Source: Pythium myriotylum (Eukaryota > Oomycota > Peronosporomycetes > Pythiales > Pythiaceae). Taken from it: a stretch of 64,000 nucleotides of DNA. The notes under the pieces are model-generated. The model saw only the letters and a program-made list of their open reading frames with translations, was not told the origin of the DNA and did no database searches. The translations under genes and the position numbers were made by a program. The stretch is taken from contig JALJCQ010000021.1 of NCBI GenBank assembly GCA_023091665.1, positions 248,001-312,000 on the forward strand, in the 5' to 3' direction. Shown here piece after piece: positions 56,200 to 64,000 of this stretch (position 1 is the stretch's first letter; each line of letters starts with the position of its first letter).

Positions 56200-58060
56200 A
56201 CAGGCGGCCGATCGACCAGACTGATCACTTCGAAACTCTTAGTAACTTCCTCGAGATACTGACGGGCTACTGTTGAGTGGGAATCAGGGGGCTTCTGCGA
56301 GAAGGAGGAAAAATTGTGGACTGACTCCCACGGTACCTGAGTCGAGCCATATTGCGGACGGTCCTCGAGGCAGGGGCGGTCCGTTCTCGACTCCATCCCT
56401 AGACCAGCTTGCGTTATCCTGCAGTGGCGGTAGCAGCATCCCAACTAGGTAGCCCGGTGTGTTGCTGATGGCGGAGCGCAGGGGATAGTCATAAAAGGGT
56501 TGCAACAGTGTCACCAAATCTGGCCCACACCGGAAAATGTCCTCCGTCGTTAGCCCCGGGAACTTCATGCCGTAAGATGCGTAACAATGCTCGAACGTGT
56601 GGAACACAGACCAATTGAGCTTGTGCCGTATCTCATCGCCGGGGAACATCTCAGCGAAATTTGTCGGCAGCGAGCTGTATCCCCGCAGCTGGTTGGGTTC
56701 CCCTGCTAGTAGCAACGTGTGCGTACCTTCGCGAAGAGCTTGGATCACCGCGGCCTCCGCAACCTGCGCGCCTTCGTCGATGATCACCACGTGGTTCGCT
56801 AGATGCTGATATTTCGCACTCCCCATCGTCGCTAATGTGGCAACAAGGACCTTCGCTCGAGCTAACAAATGGTCTTCGTACTTCTTCATTTCGGGTGCCA
56901 TCATGTCGGGCCTGTCAGGGTATATCCGTTCTATTAAAACCTTTTCTTCATGAGTTCGTCGAGGTAGATCCCTGCAAACTCCTGCATGTGAGCATCACAC
57001 TTCCCAAGCCTCAATATTTCGTCTTCGGGCACTAGGTTCTTCTGCCGGAGTCGTCGGAGGTCCTCATCAATCGCGGCGTTCGTTTCAGACACGACTGCAA
57101 TCACTTCCTTGGGGTACGCCTCACGGTGGACGGATATCGCGCGCGTCAATGACGTCGTCTTGCCGCAGCCAAACGGGCCGCGCACTAACATGATGCCAGT
57201 CTTCGTAACAAATTCCTCGACCACTCTCATTTGGCTTGGTCTTAGGAAGAGCGACTTCGTCCACATCATCACTTTCTTCGCTCGGGTCTGTTGAGGTCGC
57301 GGGTGTTCCTTCTGATGCATGTCCCGCATGGCAAGCGCTGTGACGAGCGGCGCAGGTCGCGATGCCGCTTGGTCTATCGCCAGGAAACGTCGCACGTAGT
57401 TCAGTAAACTTGTTCTCGGGACCCGCATTAAATCGAGTCTGCTTGGTTGGGCTGACGTGATACTCGCGTTCGTGACTATAAACCACCGGGATCCAGATCT
57501 CATCAACACCCCGCGGCCCAATACCTGACGCTCGTGTAAATATCTCTCGCCTGCCACCACCGCACCGTAATCCCATGGTGAGAGCTGCGCTTCGCAGACC
57601 TGCTGATCTGTAGTCATATCTAGAGAGAGATATAACGTGGTCATCGAGCACAATAACGACTGAAGATGGATCACCGATCTTGCACCATCGCTCCCTTGTT
57701 CGTCACCTTCGCTTCCACCGCCAGGCCACTCTTCTGACATCTGATTAGTCATCGATCCCCCTGAGAGCCTCAGCCGGACACACTTCCCATCTCGCTTGAT
57801 GGGTGGCAAGTCGGGGCCTTCAGTGGCGTAGAGCATCTCGAGATGCGTCGCAAGCGCGCCCGCTAGCAGGTAGTTTTTCACGCTCGTGAAGTAGTCGAAG
57901 TTGACCCGTCGCATCTTGAAATATCGCCAGTGTCTACACTCGCCTTCATACTGGAAATGCGGGCGGTTCACATCGTACGCTAAGCAGCAGTCTTTGTCCC
58001 GGCACTCTCCGTACTTATCTGTCCACATCTCCCTCAAGAATATTGCGCGCGATTCTTCGC
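56200..58060 (-). pseudogene. UPF1-like SF1 helicase region, frameshifted
   Basis: The minus-strand frame 58103-56934 contains, from about 58030, a Cys/His-rich block (CRDKDCC to ECRHW), then the helicase core with Walker A GPFGCGKTT (about 57155-57185). A shift near 56940 leads to the next frame (56904-56284) with ATL...GS, the Walker B-type block VVIIDEGAQ (about 56765-56790), GEPNQL, and FRCGPDLVTLLQPFYDYPLRSA, matching the conserved region after motif III of UPF1/NFX1-like helicases. A third frame carries the tail (VARQYLEEVTKSFEVISL). The breaks suggest a pseudogene, though intron or sequence error is possible at single sites. It probably forms one gene with the Myb-like region upstream. 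Confidence 0.7.
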
Positions 58061-60290
58061 CGCGCGAGAGGATTGTTCCGGCCAGCATCAATTCCCTCAG
58101 CAAACGTCCTCAACTTGGAGTCTGGTGCGAGATCACTCGCTTTCAGACGATCGCATGTGTCGGCTGTGAGAACTTTCCTTGATTGGTCTGGAGCTATTCG
58201 GACGGTGATGTATTGTGGTGCACCATCGTGTGCATTTCGCCACACCACTTCGTCCTCCTCTACCATCGGCGCAGCGTGTGGTGGGTCTTGAGGCCCTTGG
58301 ATCTCGTGGGATCCGCCTTTGCTGCTCTCTGCGGCATGGTCTTCCAAGCTGGAGGGAGCGTGCCCCCCGGAAGGGACCAGACTGTTCACTACGCTTCGAC
58401 TGGCGACTGGTTCCTTGGCCAGACTGTTCACTCCAGCTTGTGTGGCCTCTGGCAAACCCTCCAGACTGTTCACTCCGTCTTCACCGTCCACTAATGAGGT
58501 AGCCAGACTGATCACTTCTGGTGCGTGATCCGAAACTTCGTCAGCCTTGGACGAAGCTTGAGCAATCGGAACGTCGGCTGTATCTGCTGGCACGCCTTCA
58601 TGCACTGGAATTGAAGGTGTTCCGTCCGTGGCACCTTCGCGTACGCTTCCTCCGGGAGCCTGCAGTTCGTGGGTCTCAGTCTCTCTGGGCGCTGGAGTTT
58701 CTCCAGTAGTTCCTGCGATCACCCTGGCGCTGTCCTCAAGGCTCTCGCCCGCATCCGTCGCTCTGACACCGTCTTCTTGCTCCAAGTCCGTCGACAGATT
58801 CACTGCTTGGCCGCTCATCCCTTGGTCTGTGTCCTGCTTCGACTCTTCACAAGCTTGCTGGCTGCAATATTCTTCGATGGCCTTCACCTCGCCAAGAGCT
58901 TGTGCCACGGCAAGGTCGACGTCTTCTTCATCAGGTCTGGCTGGGTCATTCGTTGGTGCGTCATCATCTGACTCTTCATTCACGCCCTCGAACAAGATCT
59001 CGTCTCCACTCTCGACGACGCTCTCGACCTCCGCACTGTCAGATCGCAGGGCCAGCAGCGTCTCAGCCAATACGGCGCTTGGCATCGTGTATTCCAAGTG
59101 GGCAACGGTCTTCCCTGGCTGAGTGGCACCACCTTGGTTGGACTCGCACACAAACGGCTCGATGAGAATTCCTTGGCCTGGACTGGCTTCCTTCTCTTCC
59201 GTCGAACCACCGACTTCCTCATCGATAACTTTCAGCTCTTTCCAACGACGACGCACAGCAAACTCGGAGACTTCCAACGCTGCCGAGAGTTCTTTAATTG
59301 CTTGTCCGCGCTTCCGCTTCTCTTGCTTCATAGCCTGACGGATCTGTTGATCGTCCTTGTCCGTCCACTGCCTGGGCAGCTTCGTCGCCTCGGGCTTCCC
59401 ATCACGTAAGGTGTTCAGTCGTTTATTGATGGCCACAATGGTGCGGTCGCCAATGGGTACTCCGTCTCGTTCTCCGAGGGCCAGGAGCTCGCTCTGTATC
59501 GCTTCGTGACATATAGCTGCTTATGCGCGTGTAGAGCCTTCATCAATACGGCGTCTTCGTCGGGATGCCATACTCGGCGCGCCATAGTCAGCATTTGTCG
59601 GTCAGTGGCCGTCCCCTGGTCGCTAGAACGGTTGCTCGTGCGACTCGAATCTCGCTCTGAGATACTGGAGAGCTTGGTCATCACTGCCTTGTATTCTCGA
59701 GATGCCCACCCGTGAGCCTGAACCTTATCAAGATACTTCGCATATATGTCTCGGTTCGAGGTCTTCGCCTTCTTTTCCGCGGTCAGAAACGCTTCCTGCT
59801 CAGGCGTCCACTTGGTGAGCTTGGGCTCTGTACTCTTCCTCAACTCTGGATCTCGTTGGCAGCGAGCTCGGCAGGCATTAGCATCACGCAATGGGTGTCC
59901 GGTAACTTCGTTGATCTTGTTGAATTCCTCAGCGAACCGGTCCCACGTCCACTTGTTACGATCCTTCAGCTCGTATAGGACGCGTAACGTCTTGAGCTGC
60001 CCTTCCGGCCAGCGTGAGCCAGCACTCTTCTTCGAGGCTGGACGAGCAGGGGCTTCAGCTCGGCTTCCGTCACGAGCGAGCTTTCTTGGCGAGTTGACAG
60101 AAGTATCTTCTTCATCTTGAGCCGTGTGTCGAGCAGAAGTCGAGGGCAATGGCGTTTCTTGGTGCGTACCTTGTCGCGTGGCTTCTCCTTCAGTTCCAGG
60201 CGGCGTCTCGATTGCGTCATGCCGCTCTTTGTCTGCGCCCTCCACCTGGCCCTTATCAGTCCCGCGCTTGCGCTTCATGCCAGCTGCCAT
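58015..60290 (-). pseudogene. Protein with four Myb/SANT-like repeats and a 14-residue repeat linker, frameshifted
   Basis: The first frame (60290-59415) starts with a basic segment (MKRKRG) and holds Myb/SANT-like repeats at about residues 94-145 (RWPEGQLKTL, FAEEFN), 160-208 (KWTPEQEAFL) and from 240 (VWHPDEDAVLMKAL). A shift near 59520 moves reading to the second frame (59436-58015), where a fourth repeat follows (QWTDKDDQQIRQAM, VRRRWKEL). An acidic, low-complexity linker comes next and includes four 14-residue repeats beginning VISL or VNSL (58377-58519). At the end reading shifts again into the helicase frame. Function is unknown; DNA binding is inferred from the Myb-like repeats. Confidence 0.6.
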
Positions 60291-60319
60291 TGTTCCGTTC
60301 GCCAGACCTGATCACTTCG

Positions 60320-62192
60320 CGCCGGGCTCGATAGGGTATCTCCGCCAGACTGTTCAACTCACTCGAATTCCTCGTTCGCAGTGGTAGTTTCTTGACGCTC
60401 CAATTGAGCTCTCCCCTTCTTACACGTTCTTATACGTTCTTAGACGTCGGGGCTGGGTCCTCACCAACCAGACTGTTCACTTCCGTTTTAGGGACCTCCA
60501 CCTCGTCCGCCAGACTGATCACTTCACCTGGGACCATTAGGTTCGCGTAAACCCTTCAGTGCGTACTTGGTCTTCTGACTGGGATGGTTGGAAGGCTGGC
60601 CTCTTCCATTTCTTGATCGAGCCTGAAGTTTCTCGACGAGCCTTGGTGCGCCAAGCCCGCCGCTCGTTCTCAACCTCCGCCCGCGCTGCCATCTCCTTCC
60701 ATGATCACTCCCACTTGCTGCCCCGAGCTCATACCGTCCCTCAACGTCGTCCAAGGTAATTATCGCCGGCGAAGAACATCGATTTGTTGACGTCTGCTAA
60801 CGCTTTTCCATGCCAGCGCCACCCGCGCTCTGTCAAGCCGTTGTCGACCGCAGCAGACACGTACTCGTAGGCACTGTCATCATTCGGATAAGACGAATAG
60901 CCATGTTCACAGACCGTTCAGCTCCTTCACTTGCATACACCGTCATAGACACCGATCTCGACTGATTTTCCCCCTCATGGTGACCAGACTGATCACTTCG
61001 CCAAAACCGACCAGACCGATTCCTAACAAACCTGGCCAGACTGATCGCCTCACCTTCCTTGGGGCCAGTATTTGAAATCAAGTCGCGCCACTCATCAATC
61101 GAACGGGTCTCTTGCTGCCGGCACCGGTCGTCGCCGCGCGTCGCCCTACGGACCCGAGTCGTCCCCAGTCATCTTCACGTCATCAACGCAGGCCGCGCCT
61201 CACCACAAAGGAGCGCTTTTCCTCTATGACATTCATACCGCTTCATTCTCTCTGACGCACGGGCTCCCTCGTCCATCACATCTCGCTTGTCATCAGTCAC
61301 CTCATCTTCATCATTTTCTTCGCACATGCACACACGCTTCCTCTCTCTTCTCTCAGCTGCGTCACCTCATCCTTCTCAACCGGCGCATCAAGACTGATCT
61401 ACTCGAAGGAGCCCTTCAGTTCGACAACGCCGCGGCTTCATTCCGCGTCAAGCCATCTCAACTCGCTCGTTTCTCTCGGCGGGTTCGATCCGCTCCGAGT
61501 CCGCCTAACTCTCTCATTTCCTTCTAAGGCTTCTACGACAGGGGTGGTCAACGTCCGCGCTTCCCAAACTGTTTTGCTGATCAGGCTCAACAGCAGATCA
61601 CCACTTTCGCTGACACGTGCGTGCGCGCTCGCTTCTGTTCTTCGACCGGTAGTTGATCAGACAGCCGCCCCACCTCGCCCGCCACATCACCTCAATTGTC
61701 GTCTCGCCGGACAGTCTCCGTGTCAAGACGTAGCCCCTTTCGGTCAACCCAGTGCACTGGCACCGCCTAAGGCTTGTAGCTTCCATGTCAACAATACAAT
61801 ATTCGTTCGCCGCATACCCACGGCAGAACGCGATCACCACAAAACGTAGCTAGGGTTTGTTCATCACATGTCAACCTCGCGATTTCTTGTGCAACCAACT
61901 CGGGTCCGCGCCTCAGCATTCCGCAGCCAACTTGGGCCCCCGGCGCCGGATTCCATCGCAGGGCTGTACAGTGGGTTCGATCCACCTTTCAACCCCAGAA
62001 CTTGACCTCACCACGTATTCGATCCGCGTCAGGTCGCCATAGAGCTGTACTTCGACTCGGCTCTTTGTTCCTCTCCTTCTCTTCATCATCTTTCCTTCCT
62101 CGTCGGGCTGCCTCCTCTTCGTTCGCGGCGCTCCGCATCATCTCGCCGCCCACCTTTAGACTCGTCCCCTCACTCTTGTGACCTCGCTCCGA
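60320..62192. other. Motif-rich region upstream of the Myb/helicase gene
   Basis: About 1.9 kb with no intact gene. It holds about half of the 17-bp motifs, and a short triple repeat around TACACGTTCTTATACGTTCT (60421-60445). On the minus strand the pair at 60468 and 60510 can be read as EVISL and EVNSL, 14 codons apart, so some of it may be decayed coding sequence. Confidence 0.5.
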
Positions 62193-62263
62193 CCAGACTG
62201 TTTACTTGGTCCCTTCGCCGAGCACCTTCTCACACCAGACTGATCACTTCGCCAGGTCACTCT

Positions 62264-63963
62264 CTACTCGTCACTCGAATCACTCTCATCGACCTCTTCC
62301 TCATGAGTAGTTTGAGCAGCTTCCTTGCGGTTCTTCCATGCCCGTCTTGCGTCGAACTCGTACAGCAGAGCGTTGCAATGTATATTCTCTTCCGGCTCCC
62401 ATGTAGGCTCCTTGTGGCCGACCCATTTGATCAAGTACTCACGCATTCGTCTACCGTTCCTCGTCCGCTTCTTATATCGGCAGTCGACCACCTTCTCCAC
62501 CTCATATTCGTCATCCACACCTTCTTCGTACCACGAATCCTCAGGCAATAGAGCTTCGTCCAACTCGAGGTCTTGAATGCTCTCAATCTTTTGACGTGGC
62601 CTCCGCATCCTTGAGACGAATGGCTTAAGCCGGGAGATATAGATCATCGGCATGACTTGACTCTCGCTCCGATCGAACTTTAGCTTGTACACCGACTCAC
62701 TGATACGCTCTTCTATCTGATATGGACCATGCCACAGGTGCGATAGCTTCCTCACGAGTCCTTCCTTGACCAAAACGTGATACAGCCACACAAGCTCACC
62801 TGGCTGATACTCCGTCCTCACCGTCGACTGCAGCTTCTCGTCGGCCTGCTCGTTGTTCTTCCTCGCACGTTCTTCCATTAATTTCTGCTGAATAAATTCG
62901 GCGTGCGCTTGAGCTTATTCATGCTGCTTTGCAATTTTTTGCCGCCATTCAAGTGCATTTCGTTCCTTGAGCGTGCCATCCTTGGGGGGAATCGCTGCTT
63001 CCAGTTGCGTTCGTGCATCCCAGCCATGCACCAGATAGAAACTAGTCTGCTTGTGCTGTAGACTCACTGACGTGTTGAGGGCCAACTCAAGCTGCTGAAC
63101 ATATTCATCCCAGTCCTTCTGCTCCGCATCAGCAATATAGCACTTGATCGCCCTCACCACAGTCTGCACAGAACGTTCTTGTTTCCCATTCGCTTGCGGT
63201 CGATAAGCTAGTGTCGGGCGCTGCTTCTGATTCATCATGCGGTTGAATCGCTTGAACACAGAACTCATGAAGCGCGGATCGCGGTCGTGTCGAATCATTT
63301 CTTGGGCCCCAAATCGCTTGAATACCCCACTCAAATACGCCTCTGCGACGGATTGCGCTGTCGTGTCGGCCATCGGAATGAGAATTACAAAGCCTGAGAA
63401 GAGGCAGATGCAACAGAGCATGGCTTCATTTCCGTTGTACGTCTTGGGGAGGGGAATCGCGAAATCCATAGCGAGCACCTGAAATGGCCTGGTCGCGACA
63501 ATATTGCCACTGGACCGACCTTTGTATCGGGGCTTGCCCTTCGCAGTGGCGCAGTCTTCACACGAGGCAACATACCATTCTTCATCCGCATACATGCCCC
63601 TCCAGTAGTATAGACGGCGCATTCGCTCGAACACACGCCCCACACCTTGGTGTGCACCAGCCCCGAGTTCTTCATGATAGGCGCATAATAAATCTTTCTG
63701 CAGAATGTCCGGCACTACCAGTCGCATCTTCAAAGCTTCCGATTTCCCTCCTTGGGGGGAGTAGTACAACACCCCATCTGAGTCACATATGGAACAGCGA
63801 TCCGCGCTACCCGCTTGAGCGCGGTCGACGAAGAGAACTCCTCCTCATTGCCCTCGAGATACACGATTACCTGCTTGCACCATTCATCTCGGCGTTGCGC
63901 TGCCGCCACTCGTCGGAACCTCTCCACCTGAGCTTGACTTAGCATCTCCCCACTCACATGCAA
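62264..63963 (-). pseudogene. Gypsy-type integrase and chromodomain, truncated by the window edge
   Basis: The integrase zinc-binding region (HQGVGRVFERM, CEDCATAKG) is followed by catalytic blocks LAMDFAIP, RHDRDPRF and GKQERSV, then, after one in-frame TAA at 62915-62917, the C-terminal part with GPYQIEERISESVYKL and a clear chromodomain (YEVEKVVDCRY to YLIKWVGHKEPTWEPEENI). Another shift near 63775 separates the first residues. RT and upstream parts would lie beyond 64000. It differs from the element at 31.6-36.8 kb. Chromodomains in such integrases guide insertion to chromatin. Confidence 0.82.
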
Positions 63964-64000
63964 TGGTGTCCATTCTCTGGCCGGCTTCGATCCATCATCC

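Larger units (their letters stand above)
56164..62251 (+). repeat. Dispersed 17-bp motif CCAGACTGWTCACTTCG, about 15 copies, one orientation
   Basis: Clear copies start at 56164 (first two bases differ), 56216, 58377, 58419, 58461, 58503, 60302 (one extra base), 60345, 60468, 60510, 60984, 61036, 62193 and 62235; weaker ones at 61011 and 61389. The sixth-from-centre base alternates A or T (TGATCA or TGTTCA). The DNA between copies is unrelated. None were noticed outside this interval. Confidence 0.85.

Noticed and set aside
58377..58519. CRISPR-like array (17-bp repeats with 25-bp unrelated spacers)
   Set aside because: The repeats are too short, lie in a eukaryotic coding frame, and scattered copies occur without array structure.

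Overview
This window looks like genomic DNA of an oomycete, most likely a Phytophthora or close relative. The evidence is intron-free, GC-rich genes for small secreted trypsin-fold proteins of the oomycete type, a copy of the oomycete initiator core (GCTCAYTTYNCAWTTT-like) about 50 bases upstream of their start codons, Ty3/gypsy polyproteins of Phytophthora type, and several LINE tails carrying RNase H. No rRNA, tRNA or CRISPR array was recognised.

Layout. Positions 129-2618 (minus) hold a large multi-pass membrane protein of unknown function. A 5'-truncated LINE with an intact RNase H domain and an 18-bp target duplication lies at 3948-4812. The core of the window, about 5063-55543, is an amplified cluster of secreted S1 (trypsin-like) protease genes with three intact paralogue types, A, B and C, and a broken fourth type, D. 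A and B lie on one strand and C diverges from B. The A-B-C block (about 8.4-8.7 kb) occurs three times in tandem: unit 1 about 5095-13527, unit 2 about 13528-22182, unit 3 from 22183. After D the region folds back in a large inverted repeat whose arms meet at 42083 and 42178 with a 94-bp spacer. The right arm therefore carries D, C, B and A in mirror order. In total there are 12 intact protease genes (4 A, 4 B, 4 C), two D pseudogenes split by the same LINE fragment, and one further partial D fragment. All proteins keep His57, Asp102, Ser195 and the Asp189 specificity residue, unlike the catalytically dead glucanase inhibitor proteins (GIPs) of Phytophthora that they otherwise resemble.

The left arm alone carries an extra 6656 bp: a decayed Ty3/gypsy element (3' LTR 31576-31912, pol, protease, gag) without a 5' LTR, a 73-bp repeated piece of its own gag, and a 1309-bp repeat of the flanking D locus. 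The right arm preserves the empty site. The inner part of both arms carries remnants of a pogo-like and a piggyBac-like DNA transposon.

The right end (about 56-64 kb) is different. A decayed coding region on the minus strand encodes a protein with four Myb/SANT-like repeats, then a linker with 14-residue repeats, then a UPF1-like SF1 helicase. It is preceded by the integrase and chromodomain end of a second gypsy-type element that runs off the window. A 17-bp motif, CCAGACTGWTCACTTCG, occurs about 15 times between 56.1 and 62.3 kb, always in the same orientation, often exactly 42 or 52 bp apart, in coding and non-coding DNA alike. This is the most unusual signal in the window.

History inferred from shared breakpoints: the LINE insertion into D came before the inverted duplication. 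A second LINE insertion at the C-A junction came before tandem amplification, and one copy later lost 283 bp. Short conversion tracts (D into A2 and A3, B into C2) show that the copies still exchange sequence. The near-identity of copies means that copy number and the fold-back should be treated as provisional until checked against long reads.
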